From Blepharisma stoltei (lineage: Eukaryota; Ciliophora; Heterotrichea; Heterotrichida; Blepharismidae), in assembly GCA_914767885.1 (NCBI GenBank), contig CAJZBQ010000062.1, positions 62,001 through 126,000 of the forward strand: a stretch of DNA of 64,000 nucleotides. Direction: 5' to 3'. The translations under genes and the position numbers were made by a program. This document shows positions 54,261 to 64,000 of this stretch, piece after piece (the stretch's first letter is position 1; each line of letters opens with the position of its first letter). A model generated the notes under the pieces. The model did no database searches and was not told the origin of the DNA. It saw only the letters and a list, made by a program, of their open reading frames with translations.

Positions 54261-56573
54261 ATGAACGATAAAATCTGGAGAGTAAAGCTCTATGAGCTCA
54301 CCAAAGAAGGACAATGGGAAGACCTAGGAATAGGCGCAGCCCAAATAACAGACAACATTTTTGAAATCATCAGTGAAGATGATCACCATTTGCTTCTTGA
54401 TTATCCAGTAGGAAATGAAGTGTATAAAAGGCAGGGTGACACAATTCTAACATGGACTGATAGCGACCATTGTACCTTCGCTGTGAGTTTTCAATATGTC
54501 TTAAAATATTTTCAAAAAAAAAATTAAATATAATTATTTTTTTAAAAAAATAAAAAGTTTTCAAAACCCTGCAGGAGCGCAAACCATGTGGGAATCCTTT
54601 TTATCTATCCAAGGGAAGGATATTAATGCTCAAATATTGAAAAGCGATAATGAAGCTTTGCCATACCCTAATGAAACAAATTTGCAAGAAATTATCGAAA
54701 TTCTTAGCGATATTAGTGCTTCAAATAGATCAAGCAACATCCAAGGTATAATAAAAGACGGTTTTGTTAGAAAATTAAGCCATGAGTTTCAATTGTCAGT
54801 GCAGAAAAATGACAAAGAAGTTATAACACAGTTCTTTTTTGTGTATAAATTGTTGCTACAATTCGCGAATAATTCGATTTTGCAAGAGCTGTTGAGTGAT
54901 GAAAACTTTTTCTCATTTATCGGGGCAATGGATCATGACCCTGATGTGAAGTGCACACAGTATTTGCATACGCTTACAAATGAAGTAAAATTCATAAATC
55001 CACTGGTAAATAAACTATTATAATTATTTTTATTAAAAATTTAATAAAAAATAAAATATTTTATAATAAATCCACTAAATATCACTGACACAGATTTTTT
55101 AAATAAAATCCATGCAGCTTTTAGACTTGGATTTCTTAAAGAGTCTCAGTCAGCTCGAGGGCTTGAAGAATCAGCTATTATTTTCCTTTCAAGCTACCAA
55201 ATCTATTTATTCAACGAAATCATCAATCATTATATAGAATCAGGTAGTATCCGAGCCAATCTTATTATGAAATTAAAAGCAAAAGATTTCAATTCTTTTT
55301 ATTTTCTATATGAGCTGTCAAATATTGCAAAATCTGCTAACATGACAATAAGATCAAATTTCTATTTCATAAGGAAATTTTTACTTATTTCATAGCAAAT
55401 AATAATAAAAGTTTCCTATTATATATAAAAACTTGTTAAAAACAATAGATAAAAGTAAAATTTCTTGATAAGTATATGATATTATCGCTAGCGATGATAT
55501 TCTAGATATAATAGAAAACAATTGGAGCCAAAATGAATGGAATGAAGACCAAAAGGTGAAATATCGCAGTCTTGTTGCTGAAATATTTTTAGGGATCATA
55601 CAGATTTCACCTTTTATTATGAAAAAATTTTTACTTAATTCCTGCAAAAAAGCCTCAGGAGTTCCATTTCTTGCAGATTTCAGTCAAGAAATAGTAAACT
55701 CGTCAGAAATAAGCTCGATACAGATAATAGGAGAATTTTTAAGAACTTTATTAGATGGAGATGAAGACCAAGGCTCAGATTCTTTATATGAGATTTTATA
55801 CGACACTGTTTTAAACGAATTTATGAAAAAATTCTCAATTGATGCCACCCAGCTTGAATCTTCAAAAAACAGTATTTTTGAAATCTTGTCAGTTTTAATT
55901 CAATGCATTCAAAGTCATAACTGCAGGATCCGGTATTTTTTAAACTATTTTCAATGAATTATTATTATTTTTTTTAAAAAAAAATAAATACGCATATTTA
56001 ATATAGAAAATTATAATTTTCCATCAAGTTATAGAAAAAGCCTTAAACCTCCTAGATTTTTCAGACAACTCATTAAAACTTGCTGTCTTAAAATTTTTCC
56101 GGACAGTTATAGAAAAAAATGATAAATTTATCGATCGTTTTATTATCACTCACAACAGTTTTTCAAAAATAATTCAAGTTTTCATTAGTAACGGTGAAAA
56201 AGAAAATATGATTTTTTCATCAATTTTAGCTATAATTGAATCACTTAAGAAGGCAAATTCCACAACTTTAATCGAGCATATCATTACCAAACACTTAGAA
56301 ACCATTGAAAACAAAAACCTTAGAAGCTGCTTTAACTGTCTAATAGACCTATTTACCCATCAGAAAAATGAAGAGCCTCGGTCTTCTCCCAAACAAAACT
56401 TAAACTCATCAGCTGAGCTTACAAGTGACGAGCAATACTCAAGTCCCAGCTGTGGCGAAAGTGATGAAGAAAATGATACAGAATTTCAGCCAACCAAGCG
56501 CAAGCATGAAGACAGTGAAGAATCAGCCCAAAAAAGATTTAAAACAGAGTTTAGTGAAGAATTTATGACATAA
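54261..56573 (+). CDS. PPP4R3: PP4R3/SMEK, protein phosphatase 4 regulatory subunit 3
   Basis: Starts MNDKIWRVKLYELTKEGQWE with the PH/EVH1-like domain (WEDLGIGAAQI, TWTDSDHCTFAVSFQ). Then the DUF625/armadillo part: NLQEIIEILSDISASNRSSN, FFSFIGAMDHDPDVK, and an acidic tail with a KRKHEDSEESAQKRF nuclear-type stretch. SMEK proteins target PP4 phosphatase. IESs: 54486-54555 (70 bp, repeat AGTTTTCAA), 54994-55065 (72 bp, repeat ATAAATCCACT), near 55,372-55,470 and near 55,933-56,030. Stop at 56571. Confidence 0.9.
54486..54555. mobile_element. 70-bp IES with non-TA repeat
   Basis: Repeat AGTTTTCAA on both sides; removal gives FAVSFQNPAGAQTMWESF, matching SMEK proteins. No TA in the repeat. Confidence 0.85.
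54994..55065. mobile_element. 72-bp IES
   Basis: Repeat ATAAATCCACT (11 bp, contains TA); removal joins KFINPL to NITDTDFLNK. Confidence 0.85.
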
Positions 56574-56604
56574 ATAATGATAAATCTAGTAATAATTTCA
56601 TAAA

Positions 56605-57444
56605 ATGGTAGAGTAAGCTCTATTTAGAAATTCTGCTATATTACAATTGAGTCCAAACGTATTGACTTTTGACGTTTCTGGTAAAAAAGACTCAACAGCA
56701 TCCTTAAATATAGCAAATCCATCAGGAAGTATTTATGCTTTTAAGGTGAAAACATCTTCTCATAAAAGTTTTTTAGTTTCGCCAGCACAAGGGCTAGTGA
56801 AGCCAAATGACTCCGTTACCTTGTCTGTCAAGCTGCTTTATTCAGATGATGTTGTCAATAAAATCCATAAATTCATGATCCAAGAGCAGAGGCTGCTTCA
56901 ATTTGATCTTACAAAAGCCAATTGGGAAGACCCCAGCGTAAAGTCTCAAAAAATAGCTGGAAATGTTGTGTTTGAAAATTCGGTTCAAAATTTTTTTTTA
57001 ATTTTTTTTTTTTAATTTTTTTAAAAAAATATTTTTTTAATTTTTTTAAAAAATTCTATCGATGGAGGGATTCAGTATGATGATCCACCTCAAAGAAGTC
57101 CTGGTAAGACTGTTAATGATAGCTTTAAATCTTATGATATGAATGAGAGCTTTGCCAGCATAAGAGAACCATCAGTGCTAATTCAAGAATATCCTCAGCT
57201 GCCAACAATTAATGAGCTTGAACAGTTAGAAGATCAAAAGAAGAGCCTTTCTAACAGAAGCACAGAGCTGACCAAACAAATTGACAAGCTTGAAAGAGAT
57301 ATTGAAAATGCAAATCATAAATTAAAATTCGCCCAAGAGACTGAGCTGTTTTATAGCCCAACTGGAGAAGGACAATGCACAATTAAACATCTCTTTATTA
57401 CACTTATTATTGGGTTTATAATTGGCTATGTGTTTTTGGGATAA
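56605..57444 (+). CDS. VAP family, MSP domain ER membrane protein
   Basis: Start MVE, then a 15-nt intron (56613-56627, GTAAGCTCTATTTAG), then NSAILQLSPNVLTFDVSG. MSP domain: NIANPSGSIYAFKVKTSSHK, VKPNDSVTLSVKLLY, HKFMIQEQRL. Then a coiled coil (LTKQIDKLERDIENANHKL) and a C-terminal membrane helix (HLFITLIIGFIIGYVFLG). Same order as VAPA/VAPB, which tether the ER to other membranes. A 75-bp IES (56975-57049, repeat AAAATTC) is removed to join FENS to IDGGIQYDD. Confidence 0.9.
56975..57049. mobile_element. 75-bp IES with non-TA repeat
   Basis: Repeat AAAATTC; AT-only centre dominated by T- and A-runs. In-frame removal in the VAP gene. Confidence 0.8.
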
Positions 57445-57570
57445 TAACTAATTATACCTTGCTTATTAAATTTGTTTATTTTATTATAAATTATCGCATT
57501 TTTTATTTAAAAAATAAAATTTGATATATAAAGGGTATATAAAGTTCCCAAAATTAATAATCTTTATAAA

Positions 57571-57789
57571 ATGTCTGCTATGGAAATTGAGAGCCAGCCT
57601 GCTCCTAAGAAGGAAGAGGCTCAGCTGATTATCGAAGAAGACGAAGAATTCGAAGAGTTTGAGCTTTATAAGAATAAAGAAGAAATAAACCAAGAGGCAC
57701 TAAAAGAGTGGGAAGAAGAGTGGGAAGACGATGTGATTGAAGATGACTTTGCGGCAACTTTGAGAAATGAGCTGAAAACCCAGAATTAA
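57571..57789 (+). CDS. SEM1: SEM1/DSS1 proteasome lid subunit
   Basis: 72 aa, acidic with aromatic residues: LIIEEDEEFEEFELYKN and EWEEEWEDDVIEDDFAATL, matching DSS1 (EEDDEFEEFPAEDW ... WEDNWDDDNVEDDF). Part of the 26S proteasome lid, also found with other complexes. Uninterrupted; lies 126 bases after the VAP gene on the same strand. Confidence 0.95.
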   Translation: MSAMEIESQPAPKKEEAQLIIEEDEEFEEFELYKNKEEINQEALKEWEEEWEDDVIEDDFAATLRNELKTQN

Positions 57790-58002
57790 ATTCCACGGCA
57801 AATTACATAAAGAAAATTATTAAAATATTTGTGGGAATCCTAATAGTTAGACAATATTAAATAATTGAGAATGCGATGCTGTGTATTTCGATAATACACA
57901 GATTTGTAAAAAATTAAATGATGCGAAAAACTCCCAAAAATGCTTTATCCTGATTAAATAAATTTTTGAATATCTTATAATAAAGTATATTATATTTATT
58001 TT

Positions 58003-59262
58003 TTAAGCATAATTTTCTTTATATCTCATATCAGGAGTTCCGTCTAGTTTTTTCGGTCCATAAAGGTTTCCATTCCAACTCCTTGTCTTGCTGCCTGTAA
58101 AAGTGCTTGCCCAGCTAGGGAATTTTGTATTTTCTGTCTCATTTAGAGTGCTAAAATTATATTGCGACTTATTATCAAGCCTATGCTTATAGTTAGCTCC
58201 ATATCTCATATCTGGGGTCCCATCTTTTTTCTTTGGCCCTTCTAAGTTTCCATTCCATTTTCTTTTAGAACTCCCAGTAAAAGTACTAGCCCAGCCAGGA
58301 AGGTCTTCAACTTTACAATTTGGATTGCTTATAAAGGAGTATTCAAAGCTAGAGTCAAGGTCTGACTGTTCATAAAATGAAGAATTTAGCTCAAGATCAT
58401 TAAAAGTGGTATATGAAAATTTGGACTGGGGTTGATTAGTTGGCTGCTTAGTTGGGACTTCTTTAACTGCTGATGAATTTTCATTTGAACGATATTCTTT
58501 GTTGCATGGTGTTTTAACTGGTATTTGAGACGTAAAAAGCCCAGAGAAGCTATTTTCCTCTTCAGAAGATTTATTGGTAGATTTTTGTAAAAATGAAGAC
58601 TTTTGTAGAGTTTCTGCTTTATTTTTAATGTTTGATGAATTAGAAAAGGATTCAGAAATTTTGATATCATTTTGATCTGATCTTATGTTAGGATTGCTTG
58701 CTATATTTTGCTTCTTTGGCTGTGGTAAAGCTGCTTTCTTTTCAATTGGCTCAGACTTTATTAATGTTATTTTAATTCTTTCGAAGGATGGAGTGATTTC
58801 AATTGGAGATGAAGATTTTTCTATTGCTAATCTGGATTTTTTATTTTTTAATGCTGGAATTGTAATATTCTCTTGGTTTTCGAAAGTATTTGTATCAGAA
58901 AAATCATTTGTTTGGATTTCTTTTTCTTTGGTTTCTGCTTTTTTATGTGATGGTAATTTTCTTTTGAGAATTTTGGGTTTTAATTTCCTAAGACTGCTTT
59001 TGTTTGATTTTTCGTTGTTTTTTTCTCCGTGTGCTTGATTATTTATTTTATATTGAGATGAAGAAAAATCGATACTCGCAAGTGGATCAGCTTTATCTTT
59101 TGTAAGATTATGATAGTTTTCTGTATTAAAATTGCTTTCCTTTGAAGAATCTAATGGAAAATTATCATTTCTATTTTCACTGGTAGTAGAATATCCTCCT
59201 TTTGTGCTTGTTTCAATTATTATAGGATGTATTGTGCCCTCTATTAAAATTTTTTCTTCCAT
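58003..59262 (-). CDS. Unknown Ser/Lys-rich protein with two C-terminal WASTFTG repeats
   Basis: 419 aa, no inserts. Starts MEEKILIEGTIHPIIIETS. Long low-complexity Ser/Lys/Asn region with several KK-rich stretches. Two C-terminal repeats of about 45 residues: LPGWASTFTGSSKRKWNGNL and FPSWASTFTGSKTRSWNGNL, each followed by GPKKxDGTPDMRY. An upstream in-frame ATG at 59421 (MLELGTKGQQKNPYQ...) could extend it by 53 codons. Family unknown. All Trp here are TGG. Confidence 0.7.
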   Translation of the reverse strand: MEEKILIEGTIHPIIIETSTKGGYSTTSENRNDNFPLDSSKESNFNTENYHNLTKDKADPLASIDFSSSQYKINNQAHGEKNNEKSNKSSLRKLKPKILKRKLPSHKKAETKEKEIQTNDFSDTNTFENQENITIPALKNKKSRLAIEKSSSPIEITPSFERIKITLIKSEPIEKKAALPQPKKQNIASNPNIRSDQNDIKISESFSNSSNIKNKAETLQKSSFLQKSTNKSSEEENSFSGLFTSQIPVKTPCNKEYRSNENSSAVKEVPTKQPTNQPQSKFSYTTFNDLELNSSFYEQSDLDSSFEYSFISNPNCKVEDLPGWASTFTGSSKRKWNGNLEGPKKKDGTPDMRYGANYKHRLDNKSQYNFSTLNETENTKFPSWASTFTGSKTRSWNGNLYGPKKLDGTPDMRYKENYA

Positions 59263-59516
59263 TTGGATTTTTAAATCATTTTTACAAAAATATCTGTTTC
59301 AGATTATTTTTGCAAAACAATTTGACTCTGTGAGGCTTTTTAAGCATGGAAAATACTTGGAGGCTTTGCAAGCAGATTGATAAGGATTTTTCTGTTGACC
59401 TTTTGTGCCAAGTTCAAGCATGTAAGCTAATTCTCCTTAATGATATTTTAAAATTATTCAGCATATTTATACTAATTAAAAAGTAATTTAAGAATAAAAA
59501 AATCGTTTATTATGCA

Positions 59517-61301
59517 TTATAGGAATAAATAATAATTTTTATTGTTTACTAAAAGAAATAAGCAAATTAGTGATGAATTTATTAAAAACGAAGTCTCACT
59601 TCCTAAGCTTTCCAGCAAAGAATCAACCATCCCCATTTGAATTTTTTCATCGGATATATCACCAATAATTTTCGTGAAAACAGCAGCAATAGAAAATCTG
59701 TCCATCCAATAGCTCGACTTTGCCATTGCTACTAAATCTTCCAAAATCTCTGAATTTACAATTTTCCCAACTGAAACTTCTTCATTAAAGTACAATTTGT
59801 TGATAATATCTATTGCTGCGCTTCTAATAGTCAAATTTTCATGAGCTATTAATTTTGCTAAAGACTCAATAACTCCAGAAAAATACATGAAAACTCTGGC
59901 ATCTTTGCTTATTTCTAAGATTTCTAATAAAAATTTAATATCCCTCTTTAGACTAATCTCTAGAAATTTAGCCTATTTTATCATAAAAAATCATATTTTT
60001 TATCTAATTTGGAATGCTTTAAAACACCTCAGCCCAGTATAGAAATTCCGATAATTTTTTCTGAATTATGTGAGCAAAGCTTAAAAATATCTTGAAGAAC
60101 TCCATTATGTACAATAAAATCAATAGATGACTGGTTGGACTTTAAATATTGCAACAGAATGCTTAGGCTATCGAAAATAATATTTTGGTCGTTAGAATTG
60201 AGGATTAGCCTTAAATTAGATTAAAATAGTTTAACATATTTCTGTTAGTTGTCTTTGCCTATGTTGCGTTTGATTACACCAACATACTTACCAGTCTTAA
60301 AAATGGCTGCTATTTGAAGTAGTGATCTCCTTACTCCCCCCCCCCCTCCGTGAGTGAACAAAAAAATTTTGTTCACTCACGGAGGGGGGTTAATTGTTTT
60401 TTTTTTAAAACAATTTATATATAAATTTTATAAAAATATTTTTTTCGAAATTTAAAAAAATCCTAATTCGCAAAAATTGAAAAAAATATTAATTTAATTT
60501 ATAAAATTTTATGTTTTAAAAAGCAATTTGTTTAAAATTAAATAGAATTAGGTTTAGATTTCATTATACTAATTATCATTTATATATCAAAATTTTTTTC
60601 CATAAAAAATGTTTTCTATTAAAAAAATTTTTGTTCGCTCACGGAGGGCGGGTTTTTGGGAACAAAATAGGGATTTTTCTAATGGTTTTGTTCACTCACG
60701 GAGGGGGGGAGTTAGGATAGGACTTGACTGTGCTTCTCAAGATCCTAGTCTATTTGTGGGTATCCTCTGTCAGATCTCCATCGGGTGCTATGAAGGTAAA
60801 TTTCAGTCCAATACTTTTTGTCGGCCACCTTGAGGAATGATGGCATCCTGAAAAAATTAACTGGTAGAGAAAAGAATCGTGTCCCAAAAAATCTGAAACA
60901 ACGACTACCTGACCAAGGAGTCACCACCAGCCTCATCCCTAAGTTTACTCACCCCATATGGCCAGTCAAAAGGCAGACTAAGAGTTAGAGTTAAGTGCCA
61001 AGCCTTGATTTAGGCTATAAAATGACTTTTGCATCCTCAATGCATTTAACCAAGCACATATTTATTCTCCACCACATTAATTATGATTAGCTTTTAAAGA
61101 AGGAATGGTTTCTAGGCTCAATGAAAATTCGGGATTTTTATAGATCTTTGTGATTTCTATAAAAGCAATTGTTTTTATTGCGTTGACTTTGGTTGATTTT
61201 ATTCATTTTTCTAAAATTTCAAGCTTTGAATTTAGAGGGTCTTTGATTTGATGACTTAAGGTATCTAGTGTGGCAATAGAGTTGGTTTGAGTGGAACCCA
61301 T
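59517..61301 (-). CDS. HEAT/armadillo-repeat protein, broken by retroposon + MITE
   Basis: Starts MGSTQTNSIATLDTLSHQIK; helical repeats SKLEILEKWIKSTKVNAIKT, then after about 0.85 kb of inserts LSILLQYLKSNQSSIDFIVH, KIIGISILGWGVLKHSKL, GVIESLAKLIAHENLTIRSA and AAIDIINKLYFNEEVSVG. TGA is Trp in LEKW and LGW. The C-terminus lies around 59,285-59,560, after an AT-rich insert, and is not resolved. No specific orthologue recognised. Confidence 0.6.
60230..61030 (+). mobile_element. Retroposon-like insert split by MITE copy 6
   Basis: GC-richer sequence on both sides of the MITE (60235-60331 and 60715-61000), ending CTAAGAGTTAGAGTTAAG. Possible target repeat AGCCTTAAATTAG (near 60,210) against AGCCTTGATTTAG (near 61,003), 11 of 13 identical. 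Confidence 0.6.
60332..60714 (+). mobile_element. MITE copy 6 (CTCCGTGAGCG family)
   Basis: TA-bounded (TTACTCCC... to ...GGGAGTTA), GTGAGTGAAC sub-variant like copy 4. Inside the retroposon-like block. Confidence 0.95.
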
Positions 61302-61757
61302 TTATTTATTATTGATTAATGTTGGTATCCCCTTTATTAAAGATTAATTAATCTAATTTTTATAAAATATATGCTAATGCAGGTATATTAATTCCTTATT
61401 TGTTTACTTTTTTCTGCGAGCCACTTCATCATAAGTAAGCATTAATTTATTTTATTTGCCACTGTATGTGCAAAAGAAGCAAAGATACTTTTAGCTTATT
61501 TATTTTATAACAGAAAATGCAAAATTAATGAAATAAAAAAGCTTTAAAATAGATTAAAAATCTGAATTATTATTAAATATAGGTATAGCACTAATAATGT
61601 ATTGCGTTCCAAAAGTGGAATGATTTCTCCATGTGTGAGGGCCCTCCCAATATTATTAAACGCACTATATCATATATTGGACTTCTATAATAAACTAATT
61701 TCCAAGCTGTTTAAGAATAATTTGTTCTTTTAGATTCAAAATAAATAAAATTAGAAA
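61302..61757. other. AT-rich spacer
   Basis: Between divergent genes; nothing recognised. Confidence 0.4.
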
Positions 61758-62351
61758 ATGAATATCATAGTGTTCATTTCTCCACTCCTCATCATAACTC
61801 TATCACAAAATATAATCACATTCGACAACTCAGTACTCTCTTTTTCCCGCGAACTTATAGGAATAGGCTTCACCAAACAGCTTTACACAAAAATTAGCTT
61901 AAAAAATCCTTCAGAAAAAGCCTTTATTACCTTGATTGAGCCAGTCCCTTATACATGATTTGTTGACCAAGAAGAGGTCCCTGATTATTTAAATCCCAAA
62001 TTTAGTTCTCTAATAGACATTGAGCTGCCTTCATCCCATTCCACAAATCACACATTTACGATTAATTTAGAAATCACTGGGGATTATGAATTTACGTATC
62101 CTATTCATATGAGATATAATGACCCTACTTATGATGTTCCTTATAAAATGATTAAACTTCCTGGACCTCAAATAAAATATAAAGAAAATCAGATTTTTAC
62201 AGTCAATGATGAATTTATGGCTGAAATCCCAGTTGGCTTGACGAAACATATTCCTATTGTAGTTATGGGTACTATTTTATTAGAGATTATTGCGGTATTC
62301 TCTATAATTTTAGCAGCTAACAAATTTACTCATCATATTATCCCTAAGTAA
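61758..62351 (+). CDS. PIG-X/PBN1-like ER membrane protein
   Basis: Signal peptide MNIIVFISPLLIITLSQ; luminal domain with EFTYPIHMRYNDPTYDVPYK and KLPGPQIKYKEN, resembling the PIG-X motif (hydrophobic-HxRY...P, then LPxP); C-terminal membrane helix IPIVVMGTILLEIIAVFSIIL. TGA is Trp after PVPYT. PIG-X stabilises the first GPI mannosyltransferase in the ER. Similarity is judged by eye, so moderate confidence. Confidence 0.65.
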
Positions 62352-62886
62352 TTAAAACCCTAAATGCAGTTTAAATTAAAATCATAAATGCTATGCAATT
62401 TTTTATCATTTCTTTACATAAAGCTATCCCAAAATAAAGATTGAAAATTCTAAATGTTAAACTTATCCGCTTCAAGGTTTTCACTTTACTAGGAAGCTTA
62501 CTAACTGTTTGAGTTTCATTTCTTTAGTATAAAAGAATAAATTTTTATCTATTTCACAGTTTCCTGTTGTTTTAGCTTTAAAAATTTTTTGTTTTGAAGC
62601 TTAAAATAATTATTTCATGTATAAAATTGCATGCTTACTTGGACTCATTCTTAATATACTAGTCATGGGTATGATTTAAACTTTTTAAAATAATTTATGA
62701 TATAAAATAAATGGCTTTCTACAGTTATATTTCCATAATAGAAAATTCGAAATTATAGAACCATAAATGGCAAAATAAAATTGTGGCTTATAATAATAAA
62801 TGAAATCTTCTTGCAAGAGAAGCCACCTTCTCATAGATGCTGGTTGATAATTCATTAATCTGCATTTATGAATCCCAGTTCATGTT
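62352..62886. other. AT-rich spacer, possible signal-peptide exon
   Basis: 62617-62668 reads MYKIACLLGLILNILVM, signal-like, then AT-rich sequence with no in-frame continuation I could fix. Confidence 0.3.
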
Positions 62887-63075
62887 ATGAATAAAGGATC
62901 TCATAGCCTTACTGAAATAGAACTCTGTACTTTGTGTCTAAAAAGCCCTCAAGAGCTTAAATGCATGGAATGCAATACTTGCATACGCCATAGTTGTCTT
63001 AAAGACCATTTTATGAGTGGACGAATGCAACAGAAAATTGTAGAATTGCAAGAAAATCAGCAATCAGAGCCCTAA
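62887..63075 (+). CDS. Small cysteine-rich zinc-binding ORF
   Basis: 62 aa: CTLCLKSPQELKCMECNTCI then RHSCLKDHF, a B-box/FYVE-like Cys/His cluster. After the TAA the same frame stays open and charged (ESREEAKVLERKEESNTD) to a second stop, so the TAA may be recent. Confidence 0.45.
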   Translation: MNKGSHSLTEIELCTLCLKSPQELKCMECNTCIRHSCLKDHFMSGRMQQKIVELQENQQSEP

Positions 63076-63483
63076 GAATCAAGAGAAGAGGCAAAAGTTC
63101 TAGAGAGAAAAGAAGAAAGCAACACTGACGAAAAAAAAGAGCCTGAAATTATTGGTTCCATGCCATTTGATTAAGCAGATTTCCTAGTGATTCATTTCCT
63201 TGGTAAATTTGGTTAGAATTTTTTCTTAATGAGCATTTTCTCAGAAAAATCATCGGTCAAAATGTCTCACGAGGAAATAAACTTCAGCCAAGCATCCTAG
63301 AGAAAATGTCTCACAATCAAAAATACAGAAGAAAAATCATACACCCAAATTATTAAATCTCCAGCTCCTTCAGCAAATGGAAATTTTACGTATATCTTGT
63401 TCCAATTAGAAAAATTAACAAAAATATTAATTTATCAAGGTTAATCAATTAATAAAAGTATCTTCATGATCTTCATAGCCTAT
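63076..63483. other. Spacer with short repeated ORF starts
   Basis: Two ATGTCTCAC-type starts near 63,260 and 63,308 are followed by early stops; no supported gene. Confidence 0.35.
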
Positions 63484-63615
63484 TTAATTCTCATAATTTT
63501 GATAGTCTTCATAGCTTTCGAGGAGCTTGTTTTTCATTTCTATGGTCTTATTGTCTTTCTCCAAGTCTTCCAGCATCTGTCTCAGCTGCTCATCAGCGAA
63601 ATTACTAAAATCCAT
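63484..63615 (-). CDS. Short coiled-coil ORF
   Basis: Starts MDFSNFADEQLRQMLEDLEK and ends YEDYQNYEN; 43 aa, acidic helix. Beyond the TAA the frame stays open (IGYEDHEDTFIN). May be a 5' exon. Confidence 0.4.
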   Translation of the reverse strand: MDFSNFADEQLRQMLEDLEKDNKTIEMKNKLLESYEDYQNYEN

Positions 63616-63619
63616 AATA

Positions 63620-63713
63620 ATAAAATATTTATATATAAATTTTTTTAAAAAAAATAATACCCCTCCGTGAGCAAACAAAATTTTTTTGTTCGCTCACGGA
63701 GGGAAGGAATTTA
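63620..63713 (+). mobile_element. MITE fragment, terminal palindrome only
   Basis: CCCCTCCGTGAGCAAACAAAA facing TTTTGTTCGCTCACGGAG (in pieces), next to AT-rich sequence like the family's inner flank. Only this end remains. Confidence 0.75.
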
Positions 63714-64000
63714 GGAAGTTTACTAATTGTTTATCAGACCAATTCTCTATATAGCATTAGTTTAAAGTCTTCGAGTTTTCATTAAAGTTCTCTTTTTATC
63801 AAGAGTATTTTAGGCTTTCCAATTTAGGCAGACGAAATTTCATCTATATTATAAATCATTTTTAGAAGTATTTTGGATTCTAATGCATTTTAATACCGGT
63901 CATAAATAACTCATTTAGTCCAAATTATTTTATTAAAACAATTAAGAACTAAGACATGCAGTAAACCTCCTTCGCCAATCTTGTATATTTAATAAAAAAA
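63714..64000. other. AT-rich end of window
   Basis: No feature recognised. Confidence 0.4.

Noticed and set aside
1-64000. CRISPR arrays, bacterial operons, Shine-Dalgarno sites
   Set aside because: No regular spacer arrays, and all recognisable genes are eukaryotic.

Overview
Organism and type of DNA. The window looks like germline (micronuclear) DNA of a heterotrich ciliate, most likely Blepharisma; the genus is inferred, not read. Three direct observations support this. (1) TGA is read as tryptophan: recognisable proteins (CWC27, derlin, a lipase, a Sec7 protein, VPS35, a papain-like protein) only stay aligned when in-frame TGA is Trp, while TAA and TAG end genes. (2) Spliceosomal introns of exactly 15 nt (GT...AG) restore frames in at least five genes (13.9, 18.5, 28.1, 44.3 and 56.6 kb). 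(3) Almost every gene is broken by AT-rich inserts whose precise removal, leaving one copy of a short flanking repeat, restores the protein. These are internal eliminated sequences (IESs); they range from about 50 bp AT-only spacers to about 860 bp composites, and many are full MITEs. The DNA is AT-rich, gene-dense and has genes on both strands.

Layout. 0-4.6 kb is repeat territory: half of a large element with ~390-bp inverted arms, two perfect short inverted repeats, a MITE and a retroposon-like block. 4.5-20.8 kb holds conserved eukaryotic genes: a NEK-like kinase, an RRM/KH protein, the spliceosomal cyclophilin CWC27 (broken by about 1.6 kb of inserted elements), a hormone-sensitive-lipase-type esterase, an INO80C-like fragment, ribokinase, derlin, TDP1 and an ankyrin-Sec7 protein. 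20.9-28.2 kb has a MITE, a tRNA-like gene, two further MITE-like families, a carbonic-anhydrase-like protein lacking zinc ligands, and two unknown genes. 28.7-41.3 kb is a tandem segmental duplication, each unit being [methyltransferase]-[zinc/coiled-coil gene A/B]-[coiled-coil membrane gene D]-[zinc/coiled-coil membrane gene C]; the copies differ in IES, MITE and retroposon content and in decay. 42.2-64 kb returns to conserved genes: a lipid-anchored ubiquitin-like protein, cupin, SSNA1, a four-EF-hand protein, a TPR protein, a chagasin-type cysteine protease inhibitor, VPS35, a papain-family pseudoprotease (Cys to Asp), PP4R3, VAP, SEM1, a HEAT-repeat protein and a PIG-X-like protein.

How it fits together. 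The genes are mostly unrelated housekeeping genes. What unites the window is that coding sequence carries inserts tolerated because they are presumably removed when the somatic nucleus develops. The dominant MITE (terminal TA + CTCCC..., four copies of a CTCCGTGAGCGAACAAAA-type motif per copy) occurs at least nine times, usually inside exons. Retroposon-like blocks with TTTAAG-like 3' tails and 11-18 bp target duplications are also inside exons. Coordinates given for interrupted genes are outer limits and include the inserts.
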